Positions 1 to 5,766 are shown, counted from the first letter of the stretch. The stretch is DNA of 6,018 nt from CAYTCZ01 sp964436315 (GCA_964436315.1 CAYTCZ010000188.1:1-6018), one strand, 5' to 3'. The notes: generated from the sequence alone by a model not told the origin. A program made the numbers and translations.

Positions 1-2
1 GA

Positions 3-251
3 GTTGCCGCCGGGAACTGCCGCGGCTATCTCGGTCAGTGGCCCCGGAAGCTCGGCCGCCCCCAGCCTGGCGACCGTCCCCGCTTCAGTCGGCTGATCGT
101 CGAGCGGGTCAACTTCATCCCGCCGCTCGTTCGCTCGCGCCGACCGATCGAGGCCGAGGTGCTGATCACCGATCCGAGGCTGAGTCCTCACGCTGTCGTA
201 GCAGCTCGAGGGTGCGCCGCCACCGGTCCACGACTTCCGGGCTGTCTTTGA
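3..251 (+). CDS. Possible 3' end of a gene entering from the left edge (unrecognised)
   Basis: This frame is open from the window edge to TGA at 249-251 and has no internal ATG, so it could only be the tail of a gene starting outside. For the first 55 or so codons the third positions are almost all G or C, as in the clear genes here, and the peptide contains stretches such as RLIVERVNFIPPLV and IEAEVLITDPRL that look protein-like. I do not recognise the family. From about 166 onward it runs antisense to the 3' end of the neighbouring PPOX-type gene, and the coding signal there belongs to that gene. The real reading frame may therefore have been cut or frameshifted near 165-180, which would make this a remnant. 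It could also be chance openness in GC-rich DNA. Confidence 0.28.
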   Translation, partial: VAAGNCRGYLGQWPRKLGRPQPGDRPRFSRLIVERVNFIPPLVRSRRPIEAEVLITDPRLSPHAVVAARGCAATGPRLPGCL

Positions 252-651
252 GCCGGAAGCGGATTCCGCTCTCAAGCTTGGCATAGTCCACAGTGTCGCT
301 CTCCACAGCCTCGACCCGGCACGCGAAACACGATAACGAGGTGTCTCCCCAGGGCACGGACGTCGTACTGAGCTTCACGTTGTAGGCAGTGCACTTGAGC
401 ACGCAGGTCAGGATGCCTCGGCCACTGCGTGCCAGATTGGCGGTAGTCCTCGTGTTTGGCCACAACGCCAGCCGGAGCTCCGCCTCGGAAGCGGCAAGCA
501 CCTCCCCAGCGCTCAAGAGGGAGACGTTGGGCCAGTCATCTTCCCCGACAGTGAGCAACTGGAACGTCTCGCCTACCTTTTCCTCAAGATTCTGACCGTC
601 GAGCATTTCGACGAGTTCTCGCGGCAGAAGGTCCGAAACCTGCTTCGACAC
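166..651 (-). CDS. PPOX-type FMN-binding split-barrel protein
   Basis: The product is 161 aa, close to the usual length of small proteins with the pyridoxamine 5'-phosphate oxidase-like fold. Residues 28-80 carry the typical strand-turn-strand pattern: FQLLTVGEDDWPNVSLLS, then LRLALWPNTRTTANLARSG. The NTRTTANL segment lies where such proteins usually contact the flavin phosphate. Family members bind FMN, or F420 in some actinobacterial branches, and act as cytosolic oxidoreductases or flavin-binding proteins; the substrate cannot be told from sequence. There is no signal peptide or membrane segment. The start used is GTG at 651, because the conserved LLPRELVEMLDG stretch begins just inside it, but no Shine-Dalgarno is visible there; ATG at 606 (residue 16) is the alternative. 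It is divergent from the CoA ligase. A supporting role in flavin handling for the UbiX/UbiD pair is inference from position only. Confidence 0.8.
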   Translation of the reverse strand: MSKQVSDLLPRELVEMLDGQNLEEKVGETFQLLTVGEDDWPNVSLLSAGEVLAASEAELRLALWPNTRTTANLARSGRGILTCVLKCTAYNVKLSTTSVPWGDTSLSCFACRVEAVESDTVDYAKLESGIRFRLKDSPEVVDRWRRTLELLRQREDSASDR

Positions 652-657
652 GTCGTC

Positions 658-663
658 AGAGGA
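658..663 (+). promoter_or_regulatory. Ribosome binding site supporting a TTG start
   Basis: AGAGGA lies 9 nt before the TTG at 673, inside a purine run at 658-668. This is the only good Shine-Dalgarno near the 5' end of the CoA ligase. The in-frame ATG at 805 has none, so this site favours the unusual TTG start. Confidence 0.45.
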
Positions 664-672
664 AGAGGCCGC

Positions 673-2367
673 TTGTCAACGGTCGATCCCCATGAGAAGC
701 TGTGCGGCATCCTCGCGGGTCGTAGCGCAGCCGAACGTTCCGGACTTCATCCCCGGTCGTGCGGCACGAGCCCGTCCCAGCTCGCTGCCCGCACCGATGA
801 CTGGATGGATCGCGGTGTGCACCATGGATACGTACCAGGCTCGTCGGCAGCGTTTCTCTCCTGGCTGACGACGAACGCCCAGCGCTCGCCGGACAAGGTG
901 TTCGTCCACAGTATCGACCAGGACAGGATCATTACCCATGCCGAGATGCTTCGTCTCTGTCGCCAGATCGGGAGCTACCTCGCTGAGTACGGCATTCGGG
1001 CAAATGACCGCGTCGCGCTCCTGTCCCATAACTCCATTGAGCATCTCGCTGCCTATTTCGGGATCATGGCCTATGGGGCTACCGCTTGCACGATTCATGT
1101 CGAGATGAACGTCGTCCATCTTCCCGAGGTTCTACGGGCCGTGAATCCGCAGATCGTCCTGTTCGCGCGTGACGTTGAGCTGGCCGATTCGACCCCAGAT
1201 CGTCGGGGTCGGTGGATGCCGCTCGGCACCTGGCGGTACGGGGCGATGGAAGGCTTCTATAAAGAGGTGACGCAGCGATCTGAGGATCGAGACGATGCAC
1301 CCGTCAACACGCGAGATGATGTCGCGTCGATTTTCTTCACATCAGGAACGGAGGCAAAGCCGAGGGGTGTTCTATGTAGCTTCGGGGAGCTCGTCGACAA
1401 TACGGAGGCGACGGCGGATGCGTTCGGCATCACTTCAAGTGACCGCGTGCTGGAGTCCCGGTCGTTCAACTGGATGTCTGCGCAGGTCCTCGGTGGACTC
1501 AGCACCCTCTACAAGGGAGCCACACTTATAGTGGCCCGCAAGTTCTCGCAAAGCCAGTTTTTCCGATGGGTTCAAGAGCATCGAGCGACGATTGCGACCG
1601 GTAATCCAACGACGATCAATATGCTGCTGAACCGCCCGGTGAACGTTCAGCGGGCGGACATTCCGGATTTGCGCTTCATCACGTCCAGCTCAGCACCGCT
1701 GCTGGTAGAGGACTGGAAGGCCTTCGAGCAGACCTACGGCATCCCCATTGCGCAGGGCTATGGCTCGAGCGAAACCGGATGGATCGCTGGGAGCGACGAA
1801 CGTACACGCCGTCTGGGCTCCGTCGGCAAGCCGTTTGCCTACCAGAACGTCGCCGTCGTGGGCGAAGCGAATGAACTCTTGCCCCCCGGGGAGGTCGGGG
1901 CCATCGAGCTCGGTCGAGGCACAGACGCCGAATACCGCTACCTCGGCGACGACGGGACGATCCAGGTGCGCGCAAAAGGGCGTATCAATACCGGCGACAT
2001 GGGCTATGTCGATGAAGACGGCTACCTCTACCTGACCGGGCGCGCAAAGGATCTGATCATCCGGGGTGGCGTGAATATCGCACCGGTCGAGATCGACAAC
2101 ATCATCTGCGAAATCCCCGATGTAGCCGAGGCTGCAACGGTCGGCGTGCCCGACCGGATCTGGGGTGAGGAGCTCGTTGCCTATGTCAGACCCAAACCCG
2201 GCTCAGGCCTGGTGGCAGACGATGTGCTGGCGCATTGCCGCGCGCGGCTCTCCGAAGCCAAGGTGCCGAAAGAGGTGATCCTTCGCTCCTCCCTCCCGAA
2301 AACGGACCGAGGGAAGCTGGACCGCAGTGCGCTTGCCGAGGAATGGGCGCGTACGCAGCGCCCGTAG
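673..2367 (+). CDS. AMP-forming acyl/aryl-CoA ligase (class I adenylate-forming enzyme)
   Basis: The 564-aa product is predicted to activate a carboxylic acid with ATP to an acyl-AMP and pass it to CoA, in the cytosol. Core motifs are all present: the phosphate-binding loop FFTSGTEAKPRGV (221-233), an SSSAPL turn (338-343), GYGSSETGW (362-370), NTGDMGYVDEDGYLYLTGR (439-457, with Asp442 for the ribose hydroxyls), the hinge and A8 segment RAKDLIIRGGVNIAPVEID (457-475), and the C-terminal catalytic lysine in PKTDRGKLDR (Lys548). The loop has Glu-Ala where most members have Thr-Gly, and Arg for the usual Lys; Thr-Glu variants are known in this superfamily. Homology begins near residue 50, so the true start may be ATG 805 (520 aa), but only TTG 673 has a ribosome binding site. 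It converges on ubiD, so it is not in that operon. Substrate is unknown; an aromatic or cyclic acid is a guess from context. Confidence 0.9.
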   Translation: MSTVDPHEKLCGILAGRSAAERSGLHPRSCGTSPSQLAARTDDWMDRGVHHGYVPGSSAAFLSWLTTNAQRSPDKVFVHSIDQDRIITHAEMLRLCRQIGSYLAEYGIRANDRVALLSHNSIEHLAAYFGIMAYGATACTIHVEMNVVHLPEVLRAVNPQIVLFARDVELADSTPDRRGRWMPLGTWRYGAMEGFYKEVTQRSEDRDDAPVNTRDDVASIFFTSGTEAKPRGVLCSFGELVDNTEATADAFGITSSDRVLESRSFNWMSAQVLGGLSTLYKGATLIVARKFSQSQFFRWVQEHRATIATGNPTTINMLLNRPVNVQRADIPDLRFITSSSAPLLVEDWKAFEQTYGIPIAQGYGSSETGWIAGSDERTRRLGSVGKPFAYQNVAVVGEANELLPPGEVGAIELGRGTDAEYRYLGDDGTIQVRAKGRINTGDMGYVDEDGYLYLTGRAKDLIIRGGVNIAPVEIDNIICEIPDVAEAATVGVPDRIWGEELVAYVRPKPGSGLVADDVLAHCRARLSEAKVPKEVILRSSLPKTDRGKLDRSALAEEWARTQRP

Positions 2368-2412
2368 CCGCACCTCTAGATCAGGGACGCAAGTTCATCC
2401 CGAGGCATCGAA

Positions 2413-2440
2413 CCGCGGGCCACGCTCACCCGAGCCGCGG
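2413..2440. terminator. Weak candidate bidirectional terminator between convergent genes
   Basis: CCGCGG occurs at 2413-2418 and again at 2435-2440. Being self-complementary, the copies can pair to form a 6-bp GC stem around a 16-nt loop. It sits in the 75-nt gap between the stop codons of the CoA ligase (2367) and ubiD (2443), where both transcripts should end. There is no T-run on either side, so a classical Rho-independent terminator is not supported. Confidence 0.22.
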
Positions 2441-2442
2441 GC

Positions 2443-4020
2443 TTAGCGGCCGGTGCTGGCAAGACTGCGCACCCACCCGTGCATACGAGACTTGGCGTTA
2501 CGAATCTGCTCGTCGCTGAAGAAGTCTTCCGGCTTCACTTTGTCGATGGGATACACGGGGCGCATGAAGTCTTCCTCGTAGCCGAAGGGCACGGTTGCGT
2601 CGATGCACATCCCACCCTCGAAGAGGGTGTTCGAGGCCTTCCACTCCTTCTCGCCGGCGGTCAATCGCTCAGCCGGCATGAAGGTCTGGCCACGGCCGCC
2701 CGGGATGGGATTGAGGATGTCTGTGTGGGGGTTGACCCGCGTCGTCAGGCACCACATCACGTCGTCCATGTCGTAGGGGTCGGTGTCCGCGCTGACGGCG
2801 ATGCACATACGCATGCCCTGGGAGGTGGACATGATCGCGGACATGAAGTTCCGTTGCCATCCCTCGTCGATTCGGTTGCGCTTCTTGACTTGGATAATGG
2901 CGCCGCCCCAGTCAGTCATGCAGTAGGGAATCACCACGTCCTGCACGATGCCAGGTTGCATTCGCTCGCATAGCGAGTAGATCGCGGCCTCGCGCACCGT
3001 CGTGTCGATGTTGTGATCATCAAGCGTGTGGACGGCGAGGCAAAAGACGACGGGTCGCGACTCGGGCGCGCGCATGGTCACCGCCGTCACGTGGAACGTC
3101 GGCGCCTTGTACGCCTTCCCCATGTAGCCGGCCCATTCCGGATGGAAGTGGAGACGGCCTTGGACATCCGCCTCTTCGGACTCCTCGGTCTCGTAACGGC
3201 GGTCGCGCGGATTGACATAACCCTCGAGCACGATCTCGGAATCGGCAAGTGCCATTGCATCGACCGTGCGGGCCTTCACGAGCCGAATCGGCTGCCCCTG
3301 CACGGCGCCGGCAAGTCCGATCTCGTCGCAGCCTTGTGGGAGGATCACGTAGTCGAATCCGGCTCCCGCCAGCAACGTGCAGGAGGGCGGTACGCCGAAA
3401 CACGCCGTGATCGGTACCGGTTCGTCGTCCGTGTAGTGCTTGGAGACGACCTGCCACATGTGTGACCCGGGGGAGATCTGGAAAGTGCCTACATTTCCCC
3501 AGCGGAAGTTCATCCGGTTGTACCCGATGTCGGATCCGTCATCGAAATAGGATCCGGTCACGACGCGAATTCCCGACCCGACGGTGAGCTCGGGCTCGAC
3601 GTCGGTGTGCCGGATCGGAACCATGTACTCGTTCACGTCCTGCGGGTGCTCGATCACGACCTCTTGGCAGGGCGCTTCGTCGTGACCCACCTCCACCGGC
3701 GGCAATGGGTGACCGAGTGCGTGCGCCAGTTGCCGCGTCCGGTCGCGATCGTCGGTCCAGCCGAACTGCTTGTTGATGACGCTGATGTCGCCGAAGAGGT
3801 TGGTGACTACCCGATGGTTCGGCTTTCCCTTGACGCGGTTGAAGAGAATCGGGCAACCGCCGTCGAGATGTTTCTGCAGTCCCGTGATCTCGAGATCGGG
3901 ATTGACCTCCTCGTCCGTCTCGATGAGATCGCCTTCAGCCTTCAGCGACGCCAAGGTGGAGCGGAGGTCCGGAATCGCTTCGGTCGATGTCCGAGCGGGC
4001 GCTGGCATCGTGGTACTCAT
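2443..4020 (-). CDS. ubiD: UbiD-family prFMN-dependent decarboxylase/carboxylase
   Basis: The 525-aa product belongs to the UbiD family, which uses prenylated FMN and a divalent metal for reversible decarboxylation of aromatic or alpha,beta-unsaturated acids. Family hallmarks run in order: an N-terminal domain with NRVKGKPNHRVVTNLFG (61-77), the cofactor segment SDIGYNRMNFR (163-173) with Arg169, PGSHMW (184-189) with His187, CDEIGLAGAVQGQPIRLV (231-248) with Glu233, and SEIVLEGYV (261-269) with Glu262 and Glu266, followed by the usual C-terminal domain. The Arg, His and Glu fit the known prFMN/metal site and catalytic acids. Where many members have Asn five residues before the Arg, this protein has Asp164. 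The start at ATG 4020 is fixed by a perfect AGGAGG; the frame is open to 4128 but without comparable support. ubiX lies upstream on the same strand. Possible relatives include arylic acid decarboxylases, phenylphosphate carboxylase subunits and phthaloyl-CoA-type decarboxylases; the substrate is undetermined. Confidence 0.93.
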   Translation of the reverse strand: MSTTMPAPARTSTEAIPDLRSTLASLKAEGDLIETDEEVNPDLEITGLQKHLDGGCPILFNRVKGKPNHRVVTNLFGDISVINKQFGWTDDRDRTRQLAHALGHPLPPVEVGHDEAPCQEVVIEHPQDVNEYMVPIRHTDVEPELTVGSGIRVVTGSYFDDGSDIGYNRMNFRWGNVGTFQISPGSHMWQVVSKHYTDDEPVPITACFGVPPSCTLLAGAGFDYVILPQGCDEIGLAGAVQGQPIRLVKARTVDAMALADSEIVLEGYVNPRDRRYETEESEEADVQGRLHFHPEWAGYMGKAYKAPTFHVTAVTMRAPESRPVVFCLAVHTLDDHNIDTTVREAAIYSLCERMQPGIVQDVVIPYCMTDWGGAIIQVKKRNRIDEGWQRNFMSAIMSTSQGMRMCIAVSADTDPYDMDDVMWCLTTRVNPHTDILNPIPGGRGQTFMPAERLTAGEKEWKASNTLFEGGMCIDATVPFGYEEDFMRPVYPIDKVKPEDFFSDEQIRNAKSRMHGWVRSLASTGR

Positions 4021-4027
4021 GGTCGTC

Positions 4028-4033
4028 CCTCCT
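4028..4033 (-). promoter_or_regulatory. Strong ribosome binding site of ubiD
   Basis: The minus strand reads AGGAGG, a perfect Shine-Dalgarno, 7 nt before ATG 4020. It decides the start of ubiD against the 36-codon longer reading that begins at 4128. Confidence 0.85.
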
Positions 4034-4042
4034 AAATCCCAG

Positions 4043-4276
4043 TCAGCTTGCGTTCTGTCGGCGACCGATGTATGTCGGCGGCGCATCGTCGCCGTTCGTT
4101 TTCGCGAGCACAAGGATATCCGAGCCACGATTCATGGGCGCCGCCTTGGCGCCGCCCAGCAGGGCTTGTTGTGCGGGACGGCTTGCACTCTGCGGGCTTC
4201 CTGCGTCGCACAGGAGGAGCGAGTCGGCGCTGTGAATACGCTGCAAATGCTTCGAGGAATTTCCCACCTCGAGCAT
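4043..4276 (-). CDS. Candidate small protein between ubiX and ubiD (unrecognised)
   Basis: A 77-codon frame fills the gap between ubiX and ubiD almost exactly. Its ATG (4276) lies 6 nt after the ubiX stop, and its TGA (4043-4045) ends 22 nt before the ubiD start. GTGAGG, which overlaps the ubiX stop, could serve as ribosome binding site 4 nt before the ATG, giving translational coupling. The peptide begins MLEVGNSSKHLQ and ends TYIGRRQNAS; it has a hydrophilic, Ala/Gly/Ser-rich middle, one Cys, and no transmembrane segment. Some UbiX/UbiD-type decarboxylases (for example BsdBCD) have a third subunit of about 75 aa, but those carry CxxC pairs that are absent here, so homology is not supported. 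Third-position G/C is moderately high, below that of ubiX/ubiD. It may be a real small subunit or merely a noncoding spacer. Confidence 0.33.
   Translation of the reverse strand: MLEVGNSSKHLQRIHSADSLLLCDAGSPQSASRPAQQALLGGAKAAPMNRGSDILVLAKTNGDDAPPTYIGRRQNAS
4136..4157. repeat. Short GC direct repeat with hairpin potential
   Basis: GGCGCCGCC occurs twice, at 4137-4145 and 4148-4156, separated by TT. Each copy contains the palindrome GGCGCC, so the two can pair as a 6-bp stem around GCCTT. It lies in the ubiX-ubiD gap and, if the small frame there is translated, encodes its Gly-Gly-Ala-Lys-Ala-Ala stretch. It could be an mRNA structure that modulates ubiD expression, or chance in GC-rich DNA. 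Confidence 0.25.
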
Positions 4277-4282
4277 CTGACC

Positions 4283-4912
4283 TCACTTCTTCGGATGCGG
4301 CTCTTCGAGTCGCGTAAGAGTCCTCGGACCGTCGCGGGCCCGCGCTGTTCCTCGCCATTCCTCGACGATCCCTGACTCGAGTCCGAGCAATGTCAGCGCT
4401 CGCGCAACCGTATGATTCACGACGTCATCGAGCGTCTTCGGCCGGTTATAGAAGGCGGGCACCGGTGGCAGCAAGATCGCCCCAGCTCTGTCAGCTTCGG
4501 CCATCACCCGAAGATGCGCGGCGTGAAGCGGTGTCTCCCGAACTAGAAGGACGAGCCTCCGTCGCTCCTTGAGTGTCACGTCGGCCGCGCGGGATATCAA
4601 TGTGTCGGAGTAAGCATTCGCTATTGCAGCAACTGTCTTGACGCTACACGGTGCAATGATCATTCCCTCGGTTCTGAAGGACCCGCTCGCGAGTGCCGCA
4701 CCAATGTCGCGATCATCGTAGACGTCATTTGCAAGTCTCGTCACATCTCTCACTTTGTAATCCGTCTCCTCGGGAATGGTGCGCTTTGCTGCTTTGCTGA
4801 CAACGAGATGGACCTCCACGTCCGCAACGGCTTTAAGGATCTCGAGCGCTCGTATCCCATAAATTGCTCCTGTAGCACCCGAAATTCCGACGACGACTCT
4901 TCGTGACTTCAT
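4283..4912 (-). CDS. ubiX: UbiX-family flavin prenyltransferase
   Basis: The 209-aa product should transfer a dimethylallyl group from a prenyl (pyro)phosphate to reduced FMN, making prFMN for UbiD. The Rossmann-like fold starts with VVVGISGATGAIYG (6-19), the FMN-phosphate loop; the catalytic-serine position of GASG is Thr14 here, as in fungal Pad1 enzymes. Then follow VVSKAAK (37-43), the acidic IPEETD (46-51), APCSVKTVA (87-95), RAADVTLKERR (108-118), VRETPL (124-129) and PAFYNRP (152-158). Arg108, Lys115, Arg125, Glu126, Tyr155 and Arg171 keep the mutual spacing of the active-site residues of characterised UbiX. Residues 180-209 are a charged tail beyond the core. Start ATG 4912 is chosen for its GAGGAA site; the frame is open to 4981 but would then run through the palindrome. 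It is the first gene of a minus-strand operon with ubiD, so UbiX very likely serves that enzyme. Confidence 0.94.
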   Translation of the reverse strand: MKSRRVVVGISGATGAIYGIRALEILKAVADVEVHLVVSKAAKRTIPEETDYKVRDVTRLANDVYDDRDIGAALASGSFRTEGMIIAPCSVKTVAAIANAYSDTLISRAADVTLKERRRLVLLVRETPLHAAHLRVMAEADRAGAILLPPVPAFYNRPKTLDDVVNHTVARALTLLGLESGIVEEWRGTARARDGPRTLTRLEEPHPKK

Positions 4913-4918
4913 AACTGA

Positions 4919-4924
4919 TTCCTC
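4919..4924 (-). promoter_or_regulatory. Ribosome binding site of ubiX
   Basis: The minus strand reads GAGGAA 6 nt before ATG 4912. It supports this start, which also places the first residues directly at the flavin-binding strand. Confidence 0.7.
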
Positions 4925-4963
4925 ATTCCGCTGGTTAGGTTCACGATTCGGGTGCGTGAGCAC

Positions 4964-4983
4964 TTTTGGAGGATCGTCCAAAA
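4964..4983. promoter_or_regulatory. 20-bp palindrome, probable operator of the ubiX-ubiD operon
   Basis: The arms TTTTGGA (4964-4970) and TCCAAAA (4977-4983) are perfect inverse complements. The central 6 nt continue the symmetry around GATC with a single mismatched pair, so 9 of 10 base pairs are symmetric. It begins 51 bp upstream of the ubiX ATG and lies just downstream of a possible -10 element (minus strand TACACT, 4990-4985). That is where a repressor would block initiation. A dimeric regulator of TetR-like or similar type is the likely ligand by size and symmetry, but no regulator gene is in the window. Confidence 0.6.
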
Positions 4984-5030
4984 TAGTGTAAGACTCGGCG
5001 GCGTGCTCGTACTCGTCATTGGTGTGCGTT

Positions 5031-5047
5031 TCTCACGTCAAGTGAGA
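5031..5047. promoter_or_regulatory. Second inverted repeat upstream of ubiX
   Basis: TCTCAC (5031-5036) and GTGAGA (5042-5047) form a perfect 6-bp inverted repeat around GTCAA, about 120 bp upstream of the ubiX start. Its sequence differs from the 20-bp palindrome. It could be an activator site upstream of the promoter, or the stem of a terminator-like hairpin for transcription coming from the right; no T-run follows it on the minus strand. Confidence 0.35.
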
Positions 5048-5202
5048 CACCGCGTGGAGGTGACCGAGCCCGTCAGCGTGCGTCTCGGGCATCAGCCGTA
5101 GCGGGCGGAAGTGCCGTGTCCCTGACGGTCACGGAGCGAAAGGTCGACTGGTGCTGAGCTAATCGGCGAGGACAGTGGCCCGGGGCTTTGCGGGCTGGGT
5201 TT

Positions 5203-5457
5203 TCAGTGACTGAGGAACGCTGACCGTCTACTCTCGCTGTCCTCTCGCACCGGCTTGATCGCCGAGGGAGCGACCGTATCCGTGCCGCGGAAGCTCCCGC
5301 GCAGATGGACGCTCCCGTCCGACTGGACGAGCGTGTGGATGATGCCGCTCGAGACCCCGTCGCTTTGGCTGAGATTGCCGGTTGCACAGTTCGGGCCGAC
5401 GTCGTTGGGCTGCTCATCGACGAAGTGCTGGCTCTCGTTGACAACGGGGGGTCCCAT
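5203..5457 (-). pseudogene. Fragment of a probable secreted protein gene
   Basis: From Met at 5457 to the TGA at 5203 the frame keeps a strong G/C third-position bias and gives a believable protein: VVNESQHFVDEQPNDVGPNC, then a Ser/Gly-rich linker and HTLVQSDGSVHLRGSFRG. The alternating polar/hydrophobic beta-strand pattern with an early Cys resembles the N-terminal half of small secreted proteins of unknown function seen in actinobacterial genomes (from memory, moderate trust). The signal peptide expected in front is missing: upstream codons belong to debris of another gene read out of frame. The second half of such a protein is also missing, as coding character fades after about 5260. I read this as a fragment truncated at both ends. 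Confidence 0.42.
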
Positions 5458-5498
5458 TGCGGTCGCACCCGCATCCCAAGCCCACCAATGACCAGCAT

Positions 5499-5766
5499 CT
5501 CCTTGTTCGTGAGACCTTCCGCGGCCAGGGTGGCGACGCGACGCTGCGTTTCGCTGAGCTCGGCGGAGGCCGGCCGGCGCCCGCTCGCCGCGGGCGCTGA
5601 GCAGGAGGCTGCGGGCCCGAGCGGCGGTGGCGCGCGCCCAGAGTCGGTCGAGCGCCCGGCCGCGCTCCTCGAAGTCCCTCACTATTGCCTCGGCTCGGTC
5701 GAGCTCGCCGAGGTGAACGGCCTCCCGTCCTTCGTGCGCATGGACGAGCGCCCGCATCCTAGGCGC
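5499..5766 (-). pseudogene. Decayed LAL-type LuxR-family transcriptional regulator, C-terminal pieces
   Basis: Two pieces of one gene can be read in different frames. From about 5766 to 5584 the peptide contains HLGELDRAEAIVRDFEERG and LDRLWARATAARARSLLLSA, the helical-repeat region that precedes the DNA-binding domain in large ATP-binding LuxR regulators (LAL/MalT-like). The frame then shifts near 5585 and continues as GRRPASAELSETQRRVATLA and AAEGLTNKE, which is the linker and first part of the LuxR helix-turn-helix. About 80 codons normally found between these pieces are absent. The helix-turn-helix stops abruptly after TNKE at 5499, where unrelated sequence begins. With an internal deletion, a lost recognition helix and no intact N-terminal ATPase, this cannot be functional. 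The fragment points to an actinobacterial or thermoleophilic background. Confidence 0.65.

Larger units (their letters stand above)
4913..5202. other. Noncoding leader upstream of ubiX
   Basis: This stretch of 290 nt holds no convincing gene. Its A/T content is locally higher near 4964-4990 than in the flanks, as expected for a promoter region. It contains the ubiX ribosome binding site, a 20-bp palindrome and a second inverted repeat, each listed separately. A minus-strand TACACT at 4990-4985 is a possible -10 element placed just upstream of the palindrome, but no good -35 is visible at 16-18 bp. From about 5050 to 5202 I see only unstructured sequence, including a TTAGCTCAG string that is not a tRNA. 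Confidence 0.6.

Noticed and set aside
2479..4035. Plus-strand open frames opposite ubiD (164, 150 and 142 codons)
   Set aside because: They mirror the conserved UbiD frame, are His/Arg/Val-rich and lack any domain; shadows.
4021..4128. 36-codon N-terminal extension of UbiD
   Set aside because: The perfect AGGAGG 7 nt before ATG 4020 decides the start; the extension is Arg-rich, unlike UbiD N-termini, and overlaps the candidate small gene.
4032..4358. Minus-strand frame of 108 codons overlapping the end of ubiX
   Set aside because: It starts inside ubiX in another frame and is Arg/Ala-rich; the 77-codon frame at 4043-4276 fits the gap better.
4913..4981. 23-codon N-terminal extension of UbiX
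   Set aside because: It would read through the palindrome and the ribosome binding site; UbiX proteins normally begin just before the first flavin-binding strand, as with ATG 4912.
5140..5175. Minus-strand TTAGCTCAG resembling a tRNA D-arm
   Set aside because: No pairing GAGC follows, no anticodon stem-loop can be placed, and there is no GTTCRA-type T-loop at the right distance; not a tRNA or a credible attachment site.
5073..5498. Minus-strand frame of 141 codons starting MLVIGGLGMRV
   Set aside because: Ser/Arg/Thr-rich composition with no domain; its ATG is at the breakpoint of the LuxR helix-turn-helix, and the believable protein in this region is in another frame.
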